From assembly GCA_000375685.1 (NCBI GenBank), contig AQVQ01000037.1, positions 1 through 11,886 on the forward strand: 11,886 nucleotides of DNA, in the 5' to 3' direction. This document shows positions 1 through 5,289 of this stretch, in pieces. Numbering within the stretch: position 1 is the stretch's first letter; each line of letters starts with the position of its first letter. The notes under the pieces were generated by a model. The model saw only the letters and a program-made list of their open reading frames with translations. It searched no databases and was not told where the DNA came from. This DNA comes from a crenarchaeote SCGC AAA261-N23 (GTDB lineage: Archaea; Thermoproteota; Thermoprotei; Gearchaeales; Gearchaeaceae). Both the position numbers and the translations under genes were made by a program.

Positions 1-168
1 AAACCTTTATTAAGAGAGAGGGCAGCCCTATATCTGGATTCTATTAAGAAAATTTCAATATGTCTTCTATCGAGCTTAGGAGAAGCATCACTGAATGTCG
101 TAAAAATTCTTTATAAAATAAAACTAAATCTATTAACCGCCTTTCATGATGAAGCTCTTTTTTTGTAA
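1..168 (+). CDS. C-terminal end of an unidentified protein (5'-truncated by window edge)
   Basis: The frame starting at base 1 is open for 55 codons and stops with TAA at 166-168. It enters from outside the window, so no start is visible. The peptide alternates charged stretches (for example LLRERAALYLDSIKKI) with amphipathic helical sequence and ends in HDEALFL. It reads like a normal helical C-terminus rather than random translation. I do not recognise the family. Its last 25 bases overlap the end of the convergent small membrane-protein gene at 144-347, so one of the two may be spurious or the overlap may be genuine. Moderate to low confidence, because only 168 bases are visible. Confidence 0.42.
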   Translation, partial: KPLLRERAALYLDSIKKISICLLSSLGEASLNVVKILYKIKLNLLTAFHDEALFL

Positions 169-347
169 ACAATTGAAATCAAAAAAGGCAGTATAACAAA
201 GAATATTATTAGATAAACAAGATCAGATTGAAGAACGCTGGACGGATTTGATGTTAACGAATAATAAGCTAAGATTGCCAAGGTAATAATGAGCACTGTT
301 GAAGTTATTATAATTGGTATATAACTTGAAGCATTTTGAATAGACAT
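144..347 (-). CDS. Small two-helix membrane protein, unknown function
   Basis: This is a 67-residue protein with two clear hydrophobic segments, roughly residues 9-31 and 43-60, joined by a short polar Asn/Ser/Asp loop. It ends in a basic YKKRASS tail, which suggests a cytoplasmic C-terminus by the positive-inside rule. No catalytic motif is visible and I do not recognise the family. The ATG at 347 lies about 27 bp from the centre of an ATTTAAAT box at 370-377, as expected for a leaderless archaeal transcript. It is divergent from the thermosome gene across a 60-bp spacer. It overlaps the truncated + strand gene by 25 bases at its 3' end. The hydrophobic pattern and promoter spacing support a real gene. 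Confidence 0.55.
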   Translation of the reverse strand: MSIQNASSYIPIIITSTVLIITLAILAYYSLTSNPSSVLQSDLVYLIIFFVILPFLISIVYKKRASS

Positions 348-369
348 AATAGTACTATTTTTCTTAAAG

Positions 370-377
370 ATTTAAAT
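370..377. promoter_or_regulatory. Palindromic TATA-like box between divergent thermosome and small membrane-protein genes
   Basis: The palindrome ATTTAAAT lies in the 60-bp divergent spacer. Its centre is about 27 bp from the - strand ATG at 347. It is about 34 bp from the + strand ATG at 408, which would leave a leader of about 6 nt. An A-rich TFB-recognition-like stretch (TTAAAGA) precedes it on the + side. Archaeal TATA boxes sit about 26 bp before the start of transcription, so one box could serve both genes. Inferred from spacing only. Confidence 0.5.
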
Positions 378-407
378 AAATGACAAATCCATATATCTTA
401 CTTAGAC

Positions 408-2054
408 ATGTCTCAACCAGCTCAGACTGTGCCTTTCTTGGTTCTTAAGGAAGGAACTAAAAGAACTATAGGAAGAGAAGCTTATGAAGTAACTATTGGT
501 GCAGCAAAAGCTTTAGCAGAAATTCTGAAAACTTCATTAGGCCCAAGAGGAATGGATAAAATGTTACTTGATAGCTTAGGAGATGTAACAATTACTGGAG
601 ACGGTGCTACAATTTTAAAAGAGATGGAAGTACAGCATCCTGCAGCAAAAATGTTAGTTGAAGTTGCTAAAGCACAGGATTCAGAAGTAGGCGATGGAAC
701 TACCACAGTAGTAGTATTAGCAGGAGAATTGCTTAAAAAAGCAGAAGAATTGTTAGTCCAAAATATTCATCCTATCGTAATCATAGATGGATACAGAAAA
801 GCACTTGAATTGGCTATGAAGGAGATCGATAATATAGCTATAAAGGTTGATAGAAATGATGTTGAAACCCTTAAAAGAGTTGCTGCAACTTCAATGTACA
901 GTAAGTCAATAAGTGAATATAAAGAAAAATTGGCAGAATTGGCTGTAAACGCATGCTTACAAGTACTTGAAGAAGTTGAGGGAAAAACAAAGGTAAATCT
1001 TGATTATATTAAAGTTGAGAAAAGAAAAGGTAAGTCTTTGGATGAAACTCAATTAATCAAAGGAATTGTGATTGATAAAGAAGTTGTTCATCCTGGTATG
1101 CCAAAACTTGTAAAGAATGCAAAGATAGCTGTAATTAATTCACCCTTAGAAATAGAGAAGACAGAAATTTCATCAAAAATAAGCATAACTTCACCCGAAC
1201 AAATGAAAGCCTTCTTAGATGAGGAAACAAGAATACTAGCAAAGATGGTTGATAAAATTGCATCTGTAGGTGCAAATGTAGTAATATGCCAGAAAGGAAT
1301 AGATGATACAGCTCAATTCTTACTTAAAAAGAAAAACATCTTGGCTGTTAGGAGAGTTAAAGAAAGCGATATGGAAAAGATTGCTAAGGCAACTGGGGCA
1401 AGAATCGTTACAAACTTAGATGATTTAACAGAAAATGATTTAGGTTATGCGGAATTGGTTGAGGAGAGGAAAGTAGGAGAAGAAAGAATGCTATTTATTG
1501 AAGGATGCAAGAATCCAAAGGCTGTAACAATTTTGGTTAGAGGCGGGTCAGAGTTAATAGTTGATGAAGCAGAAAGAGGATTACGTGATGCATTATTTGT
1601 TATTAAAAATGTACTTGAAACTGGAAAAGTTGTTGCAGGAGGAGGAGCAATTGAAACATGGTGTGCTCTAAAAGTAAGGGAATATGCTCAAAGCTTACCT
1701 AGCAAGGAACAGCTTGCTGCACTTAAGTACGCTGAAGCACTTGAAATAATTCCTTCAATTTTAGCAGAAACTGCAGGGATGGAACCTTTAGATACAGTTG
1801 TTAACTTAAGGGCAGTACATGCTAAAGGAAACTACTTCTTTGGTGTAGATGTTCTAAACAACAGAGTTGAAGACATGATTAAGCAAGGTATTGTTGACCC
1901 TGCAAACGTTAAAATGCAAGCTATTAAAGCAGCAACAGAAGCAGCGATAATGCTATTAAGAATCGACGATATAATTGCAGCTTCACCACCTAAAGAGAAA
2001 GAGAAGGGAGAAGGTGGTAAAAAGTCAGAAGAGTTCAGCCCAGAAGGCTACTAA
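408..2054 (+). CDS. Thermosome subunit (group II chaperonin, TCP-1/cpn60 family)
   Basis: This 548-residue protein is an ATP-driven chaperonin subunit that assembles into the double-ring thermosome in the cytoplasm and folds proteins. Equatorial ATP-site motifs are clear: LGPRGMDKML at 44-53, a GDGATI loop at 64-69, VGDGTT at 94-99 (metal-binding Asp96), GLRDAL at 391-396 with the hydrolytic Asp394, and GGGA at 411-414. The C-terminal equatorial block ends in LLRIDDIIAA at 516-525. Residues of about 220-370 form the apical domain, including the built-in lid protrusion. The N-terminal blocks most resemble the Sulfolobus alpha-type subunit, but I cannot assign the subunit firmly. Oddities are Gly64 where the family has Asn (TNDGATI), and a charged tail ending in SPEGY with no GGM repeats. 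The next gene follows within 14 bp and is probably cotranscribed. Confidence 0.97.
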   Translation: MSQPAQTVPFLVLKEGTKRTIGREAYEVTIGAAKALAEILKTSLGPRGMDKMLLDSLGDVTITGDGATILKEMEVQHPAAKMLVEVAKAQDSEVGDGTTTVVVLAGELLKKAEELLVQNIHPIVIIDGYRKALELAMKEIDNIAIKVDRNDVETLKRVAATSMYSKSISEYKEKLAELAVNACLQVLEEVEGKTKVNLDYIKVEKRKGKSLDETQLIKGIVIDKEVVHPGMPKLVKNAKIAVINSPLEIEKTEISSKISITSPEQMKAFLDEETRILAKMVDKIASVGANVVICQKGIDDTAQFLLKKKNILAVRRVKESDMEKIAKATGARIVTNLDDLTENDLGYAELVEERKVGEERMLFIEGCKNPKAVTILVRGGSELIVDEAERGLRDALFVIKNVLETGKVVAGGGAIETWCALKVREYAQSLPSKEQLAALKYAEALEIIPSILAETAGMEPLDTVVNLRAVHAKGNYFFGVDVLNNRVEDMIKQGIVDPANVKMQAIKAATEAAIMLLRIDDIIAASPPKEKEKGEGGKKSEEFSPEGY

Positions 2055-2067
2055 AGAAGGACTCTCT

Positions 2068-2343
2068 GTGAACTGGAAAAAGCCTACAGGCCCTGCATGG
2101 TTAACTAAATACGAAAAATCCAAAATACTGGGTATAAGAGCAAGACAATTAATGGAAGGAGCAGAACCTTTAATCGAGGTTCCTCCGAATTTAAAAAATC
2201 CTTTAAAAATAGCGGAACTTGAACTTGAACATAATAAATTACCTTTTTTAATAAAAAGAGTTAGAAATGAAGTTGAGGAACACCTTTTGAATTTAGAAGA
2301 ACTTGATTTTCAAAAAAAGAAACCTTGGGAAATAGATATTTAA
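2068..2343 (+). CDS. rpoK: RNA polymerase subunit Rpo6/RpoK-like protein
   Basis: This is a 91-residue protein from a GTG at 2068. It matches the RpoK/omega fold core: LTKYEKSKILGIRARQLMEG near residues 11-30 corresponds to the family pattern LTRYExARIIxARALQxxMG. That is followed by PLI and by a segment resembling PLxIAxxEFxxxxLPxxIxR. Rpo6 helps assemble and clamp the archaeal RNA polymerase. The C-terminal extension of about 20 residues (NLEELDFQKKKPWEIDI) is longer than usual. The start was chosen because AAGGA at 2057-2061 gives good spacing and avoids the thermosome stop at 2054. A GTG at 2014, preceded by GGGAG, would add 18 residues and overlap the thermosome gene. The match is partial (RARQ replaces the usual ARAL-Q), so it could be a divergent paralogue. 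Confidence 0.78.
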   Translation: MNWKKPTGPAWLTKYEKSKILGIRARQLMEGAEPLIEVPPNLKNPLKIAELELEHNKLPFLIKRVRNEVEEHLLNLEELDFQKKKPWEIDI

Positions 2344-2661
2344 TTATTTCAAAGTAATAGTTTTATCATCCGAAATTTTTATTGTAATCTCTTCACCTAT
2401 ATCAGGCTTTTTCTCAAGTTTTTCCCATTCTTCTTCTTTTAAAACCAAAATCATTCTCTGAAACATTCCTGTTTGAAAAGGCATAATATTTTTAAGCATT
2501 TGTTGAAGCATAGGTATCATCGATTGTAAAGGATCTTCGCTTCTATTAACAAATGCAGGAGGACTAATTTTCTCTTGTGCAAATTCCAATCTTACATACC
2601 ATTCATTCTCTTCCTTGAACATAGATTTAGAAACTAAAACAGCCTTTACAACAACGTCCAT
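2344..2661 (-). CDS. Conserved hypothetical protein, weakly arcadin-1-like
   Basis: This is a 105-residue soluble protein. An N-terminal beta-rich part (VVVKAVLVSKS, then WYVRLEF) leads into a SPPAFV segment. A Met/Gln-rich stretch at about 47-68 (SMIPMLQQMLKNIMPFQ) follows, and then RMILVLKEEEWEKL and a final PDIGEEITIKI strand. The layout reminds me of the small crenarchaeal arcadin-1 type proteins linked to crenactin, but no crenactin gene is present, so this is only a suggestion. The stop codon abuts the stop of the rpo6-like gene with no spacer. A TATA-like ATTTAAAAT (reading - strand, 2694-2686) is about 29 bp before the ATG, consistent with a leaderless monocistronic mRNA. Confidence 0.7.
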   Translation of the reverse strand: MDVVVKAVLVSKSMFKEENEWYVRLEFAQEKISPPAFVNRSEDPLQSMIPMLQQMLKNIMPFQTGMFQRMILVLKEEEWEKLEKKPDIGEEITIKISDDKTITLK

Positions 2662-2685
2662 AGTGAATATAATTTCAATAGTTTT

Positions 2686-2694
2686 ATTTTAAAT
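2686..2694 (-). promoter_or_regulatory. TATA-like box for the 105-aa - strand gene
   Basis: ATTTAAAAT on the - strand is centred about 29 bp before the ATG at 2661. That leaves a leader of only a few bases. It is separated from the divergent Alba promoter in the 100-bp spacer at 2662-2761. Confidence 0.5.
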
Positions 2695-2714
2695 TATTTG
2701 AGAATTGAGATACA

Positions 2715-2722
2715 TTTATAAA
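2715..2722 (+). promoter_or_regulatory. TATA box of alba
   Basis: TTTATAAA fits the archaeal TATA consensus. It would place the start of transcription near 2743-2746, giving a leader of about 16-19 nt that contains the ribosome binding site at 2749-2754. Confidence 0.6.
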
Positions 2723-2748
2723 TGAAAAAGCCTTAAATTAATAAGCAT

Positions 2749-2754
2749 AGGTGA
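2749..2754 (+). promoter_or_regulatory. Ribosome binding site of alba
   Basis: AGGTGA, complementary to the usual archaeal 16S rRNA 3' end, ends 7 bases before the ATG at 2762. Unlike most first genes in this window, alba therefore appears to have a leadered, Shine-Dalgarno-driven start. That fits a highly translated chromatin protein. Confidence 0.65.
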
Positions 2755-2761
2755 CATAAAC

Positions 2762-3127
2762 ATGGCTTCCGAAAGCAAAGGTGAAAGAAAAGAAGGTGAA
2801 GAAGTTCCAACAATATCTGCAGAGCAACCAAAAAAAAGACCTACAACACCGATTCCAGAGAATACGGTTTTGATCGGTAAAAAGCCTATAATGGGATACG
2901 TTGTAGCTGCATTGATGCAGTTCCAAAGAGGATCGAGTAAAGCAATTTTAAAAGCAAGAGGAGGAAATATATCTAAAGCTGTAGATGTTGCAGAAATATT
3001 ACGAAATAAATTCTTACCAGGTTCCCTAGTAGTTTCAAAGATTGAAATAGGCACCGAAAGAGTAGGCGAAGGAGAAAAGGCTAGAGACGTATCAGTAATA
3101 GAAATACAACTAGAGAAAGTAAAGTAA
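2762..3127 (+). CDS. albA: Alba chromatin / nucleic-acid-binding protein
   Basis: This 121-residue Alba-family protein is a small dimeric DNA/RNA-binding protein that coats archaeal chromosomes. The core starts at about residue 33: NTVLIGKKPIMGYVVAAL contains Lys40-Lys41, equivalent to Sulfolobus Alba Lys16-Lys17 (Lys16 is the acetylation site). KARGGNISKAVD follows at 64-75, and NKFLP at 82-86 carries the phenylalanine (Phe84) of the dimer-dimer interface in Alba1. Residues 1-32 form a polar, charged, Pro-rich extension absent from the short Sulfolobus protein. The second arginine of the KARGR DNA-contact motif is Gly68 here. The gene has its own TATA box and ribosome binding site and faces away from the 105-aa gene. 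The membrane-protein gene follows 38 bp downstream. Confidence 0.95.
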   Translation: MASESKGERKEGEEVPTISAEQPKKRPTTPIPENTVLIGKKPIMGYVVAALMQFQRGSSKAILKARGGNISKAVDVAEILRNKFLPGSLVVSKIEIGTERVGEGEKARDVSVIEIQLEKVK

Positions 3128-3153
3128 CCAGTATAGCAGCCAATCTGTACTTC

Positions 3154-3165
3154 TAACTTATTTTT
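3154..3165 (+). terminator. Possible T-rich terminator after alba
   Basis: The stretch CTAACTTATTTTTA lies about 30 bp after the alba stop and directly abuts the next ATG. Archaeal termination commonly uses short T tracts without a hairpin. This tract is weak, and it could equally be the AT-rich start region of the next gene. Confidence 0.25.
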
Positions 3166-3708
3166 ATGTTAAAATTTATTTTAAAGATTAGAAAAGGTAT
3201 TTTGGGAATAATTTTTTTATTCTTAATTTTTGTTATTAGCTTTTACCCTCTTATAAAAACTAGTATAAATAACGAATTTTTTGACTATTTGGATCCCTTA
3301 TTCTTCATTCCATTTTTGGTCGTTCCCTATCTAAAAAGAAGTTCAGTATTAATTGGAAGTTTTGTAGGATCTATAATTTATAGCATAGTATTACATTTGG
3401 ATTTTATTATCGCATTTGCATTCTCTCTGATAATGTGCGCTTCTTTTTCTATTTATAGTCTTTTTTTCAAGAGCGAACCTGATAAAATCACACATTACAT
3501 ATTGAATTCCTTACTACTAGTAATTACAATAATAGAAGTTGGTTGGTTATTATCCTTTATTAGAGCTTTAACAGGCATGTCTACTTTTCAGGAGTCCATC
3601 TCGGGCTATGTTTTCTTTTCGGGAATTTTAACTTTCATTATAGTTTCATATTTATCAATTTCTTACGGTGTAAAACTGAATAGTTCATTCTACATTTTAA
3701 GAAAATAG
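3166..3708 (+). CDS. Polytopic membrane protein, unknown function
   Basis: This 180-residue hydrophobic protein has about six predicted membrane helices, near residues 10-30, 41-55, 61-78, 80-100, 110-133 and 148-167. The N-terminus is basic (MLKFILKIRK) and the C-terminus ends in a short basic tail. Acidic or basic residues are confined to short loops (for example KSEPDK at 102-107). No transport or enzyme motif is recognisable. No TATA box stands out at the right distance before the ATG, so it may be read through from alba, 38 bp upstream. I do not recognise the family; a lineage-restricted crenarchaeal membrane protein is the most I would say. Confidence 0.72.
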   Translation: MLKFILKIRKGILGIIFLFLIFVISFYPLIKTSINNEFFDYLDPLFFIPFLVVPYLKRSSVLIGSFVGSIIYSIVLHLDFIIAFAFSLIMCASFSIYSLFFKSEPDKITHYILNSLLLVITIIEVGWLLSFIRALTGMSTFQESISGYVFFSGILTFIIVSYLSISYGVKLNSSFYILRK

Positions 3709-3712
3709 ATTT

Positions 3713-3720
3713 CTTAAATA
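3713..3720 (+). promoter_or_regulatory. TATA-like box of the 113-aa conserved gene
   Basis: CTTAAATA is centred about 31 bp before the ATG at 3748. This predicts a transcript with almost no leader. No Shine-Dalgarno sequence is visible before that ATG, consistent with leaderless initiation. Confidence 0.5.
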
Positions 3721-3747
3721 GTTAAATGAAAGTAATAATACATATAA

Positions 3748-4089
3748 ATGGAAGAAATAAAGCCCGTATATAGCTTAAGAGTTGCTACTGTATCGGATAT
3801 TGCAAGATTCGCAGCTTTGATGATTACATTGGGACAGCCTGCATACATTATTCACTTTAACCATAACGGTGAGAACTTCTATGGGTTACTTGCAATTTAT
3901 CATGACTACTTTGAATTGAAGGGAATACCGATTTTTTATTACTATTCTGGAAAAGAAGAAGGAAAGTACTTATTGATTAAGGTTGATGATTCTGGTGAAC
4001 AAGTGACTTTCTCGGACAAAACAAGAACAGGATGGATATCTATACCTATTATAACATTAAAGGAAAAACCACAATTCATTCAGGTTTAA
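3748..4089 (+). CDS. Conserved small protein, unknown function (crenarchaeal type)
   Basis: This is a 113-residue soluble protein of mixed alpha/beta character. An N-terminal strand (VYSLRVATV) is followed by a hydrophobic helix with AALMITLGQPAY. Strands rich in aromatics come next (FYGLLAIYHDYF, IPIFYYY), then a YLLIKVDDSGEQV strand. I recall similar short proteins in Sulfolobales genomes without an assigned function, and I see no catalytic motif. The dense aromatic/hydrophobic strand pattern suggests a compact beta-sheet domain. It has its own leaderless-type promoter. Its stop codon overlaps the stop of the convergent cyclophilin-like gene by four bases. Confidence 0.8.
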   Translation: MEEIKPVYSLRVATVSDIARFAALMITLGQPAYIIHFNHNGENFYGLLAIYHDYFELKGIPIFYYYSGKEEGKYLLIKVDDSGEQVTFSDKTRTGWISIPIITLKEKPQFIQV

Positions 4090-4463
4090 CTTTTTACTTT
4101 TTCTAAACTTAATATCAAGCCTGATCTTACATTCTTTAAATTCTCAAGACCTTCAGAAACGTAGCCAATTTTTTCAAAGTTATCCGTTTCATTTTCAAAG
4201 TAAATTATAATAGATTTTTGTATTGCATCGTAACTTAATTCGCCAACTGAATGATTGAAAATTTTTCGTGTAGCAGAAGAGGAAATGTTTATGTTTAAAA
4301 AAAGTTTATTCTTAAGAGAAATCGTAAAAGCCTTAATCGGCAAGCTTCTGTAAATTCTTTCTATTAATATTGGGCTTAAATGTCTAATCAAAGTTAGCTT
4401 TGATATTGCATGCTCATTATTATTAACTAGTATTTCATACACCTCAAAATCTTTAAAACTCAT
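4086..4463 (-). CDS. Cyclophilin-like domain protein (PF04126/DUF369-like)
   Basis: This is 125 residues from the ATG at 4463. An in-frame TTG at 4469 would add two residues. The layout fits the archaeal cyclophilin-like family: LSPILIERIYRSLPI near the start resembles the family's AP-lvd-IyrsLPi block. A beta strand with FLNINI is followed by VGELSYDAIQKSIIIYFEN (family: eGdiaYw--gkalcIfyG), then EKIGYVSEGLENLKNVRSG (family: vnviGki-eglel-kkVksG). The usual function is unknown; the fold is that of peptidyl-prolyl isomerases, but the active-site arginine arrangement is not evident. The ATG overlaps the end of the upstream 106-aa gene by 11 bases, so the two are cotranscribed. Recognised by pattern, not by alignment. 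Confidence 0.72.
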   Translation of the reverse strand: MSFKDFEVYEILVNNNEHAISKLTLIRHLSPILIERIYRSLPIKAFTISLKNKLFLNINISSSATRKIFNHSVGELSYDAIQKSIIIYFENETDNFEKIGYVSEGLENLKNVRSGLILSLEKVKS

Positions 4464-4773
4464 ATTCAATCCTGAAAACTATCTTAATAACGCCATTATA
4501 TTTTCCAACAAAGCTTAAAAATTTTATTAATTCTCTGATGCATTTTTGATTTACTTCTTCGCTTCTGTTTGAAATTTTTCCTCTTAAAGTTTCCAAGAGA
4601 ACTTTACTCTCTTTATTGCTTAATCCATATGCAATGTAAAGCAATTTTCTTATATTTTTTCTACTTACTTTTAAATTGTACACAAGCTTTAAAGCCAATA
4701 TTAAAAATTTCGCCTGAAGTTTTAGTTCTAACTTTTCGAAATCAATACTTTCGGTCTTCACTCCACTTTTCAT
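4453..4773 (-). CDS. All-helical 106-aa protein, unknown function
   Basis: The sequence is almost wholly helix-forming and rich in Leu, Lys, Ile and Glu. It contains KFLILALKLVYNLKVSRKNI, a central SNKESKVLLETLRGK segment and CIRELIKFLSFVGK near the C-terminus. There are no cysteine pairs, signal peptide or membrane helices. Repeated amphipathic helices suggest a small helical bundle or a partner-binding protein. The ATG at 4773 lies inside the last codons of the KaiC-like reading frame (32-base overlap). The 3' end overlaps the cyclophilin-like gene, so the three genes look translationally coupled. That arrangement suggests, but does not prove, a role together with the ATPase. I do not recognise the family. 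Confidence 0.65.
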   Translation of the reverse strand: MKSGVKTESIDFEKLELKLQAKFLILALKLVYNLKVSRKNIRKLLYIAYGLSNKESKVLLETLRGKISNRSEEVNQKCIRELIKFLSFVGKYNGVIKIVFRIEYEF

Positions 4774-5098
4774 TTATATCTTGGTATTTAAACTCGTCAA
4801 CTTCCAACTTTTTACCATCTATTACGAAAAACTTTCCGTTTATTATCTTAAAATAATGCCATGAAGAATCATGGTCTACGCCTTTTAATTTTCTTATTCG
4901 AAATTGTTTTACCAGTGTTCCTTTTTGGAGGTAATAAGGGTCATACCTCAAATCAAAAATGCCATCAGCATGATACTCTATAATCTGCTCAAGATCTTCG
5001 TATAATTTAATACCAAAATGAAATGTAAGAAAAACAGGGATGAAGCTTTTTTTACAAAACTCATATCGAATGTTTTTGATGAAATCCAAAAGAACCAT
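4742..5098 (-). CDS. C-terminal half of a KaiC-like RecA-superfamily ATPase (chimeric 5' end)
   Basis: This 118-codon frame contains the second half of a KaiC/GvpD-like RecA-fold ATPase. FIPVFLTFHFG is the strand after Walker B, IEYHADGIFDLRYD is the typical late-core strand, and RIRKLKGVDHDSSWHYFKI is the diagnostic KaiC-family end motif (compare RKMRGxxHxxxxHPFEI). Only the part from 5090 downward is ATPase sequence. The ATG at 5098 and the next two codons belong to tldD and exist only because of the junction at 5090. The missing N-terminal half is found at 11264-11791 on the other strand, and the first 95 ATPase bases here are duplicated exactly at the window end. As it stands this is a fragment without Walker A or B. 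The downstream gene overlaps its end by 32 bases. Confidence 0.8.
   Translation of the reverse strand: MVLLDFIKNIRYEFCKKSFIPVFLTFHFGIKLYEDLEQIIEYHADGIFDLRYDPYYLQKGTLVKQFRIRKLKGVDHDSSWHYFKIINGKFFVIDGKKLEVDEFKYQDINEKWSEDRKY
4996..5090 (-). repeat. 95-bp perfect inverted repeat, internal copy
   Basis: The reverse complement of these 95 bases equals the last 95 bases of the window (11792-11886) with no mismatch that I can find. The copy begins exactly where the tldD reading frame stops making TldD-like protein, within TTTGGATTT, which both genes contain. Because the other copy is cut by the window end, the true repeat could be longer than 95 bp. Confidence 0.95.
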
Positions 5099-5267
5099 CG
5101 ACCAGCACCCTTATTCCAATTCCCTTTATTTTCCCCGTTTCGTATCCTCTTAATCTTCCGTTAATGAAATAATAGCTAACGTGCTTTAAATCCTGATATC
5201 TTACTTCTGAAAATACTGCTCCTTCTCTTACTGCAAAATCTATAGCTTTATAAATTAAATCCTCCAT
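5061..5267 (-). pseudogene. N-terminal fragment of a TldD/PmbA-family metalloprotease-like protein
   Basis: The first 62 codons encode a typical TldD/PmbA N-terminus: an AIDFAVREGAVFSEVRYQD helix-strand, an aromatic strand, an NGRLRGYETGKIKGIGIRV strand and VDGSFGF at 56-62 (family: GigiRvlvdGawGf). TldD-family proteins are usually about 430-480 residues and carry the zinc-binding HExxxH motif, which is absent here. After FGF the frame runs six unrelated codons (HQKHSI) into a TGA because the sequence changes to a KaiC-like gene at 5090. The ATG at 5267 lies 22 bases after the phosphatidyltransferase stop, so it was the last visible gene of the - strand cluster. The truncation coincides with the inverted repeat and may be an assembly artefact rather than true gene loss. 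Confidence 0.8.
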
Positions 5268-5289
5268 CCAATATAGAATACCCTAGTTA

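Noticed and set aside
482..706. Antisense frame within the thermosome gene
   Set aside because: It is a shadow of a strongly conserved coding region, with no promoter or recognisable protein character.
1975..2067. TTG at 1975 as start of the rpo6-like gene
   Set aside because: It would overlap the thermosome gene by 80 bases and add a very basic segment with no family similarity; later GTG starts have better ribosome binding sites.
2716..3054. Antisense frames across alba
   Set aside because: They lie opposite a clear Alba gene and its promoter, and the translations show no family features.
4569..4856. + strand frame opposite the 106-aa and KaiC C-terminal genes
   Set aside because: The translation is Phe/Leu-rich, low-complexity sequence from the complement of Lys/Glu-rich genes, and the overlapping - strand genes are better supported.
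4742..5267. A novel TldD-KaiC two-gene system or fusion
   Set aside because: The tldD frame and the ATPase frame are different and meet at a duplicated 95-base segment. The ATPase half has its natural partner at the other end of the window, so the adjacency is most simply a rearrangement or an artefact.
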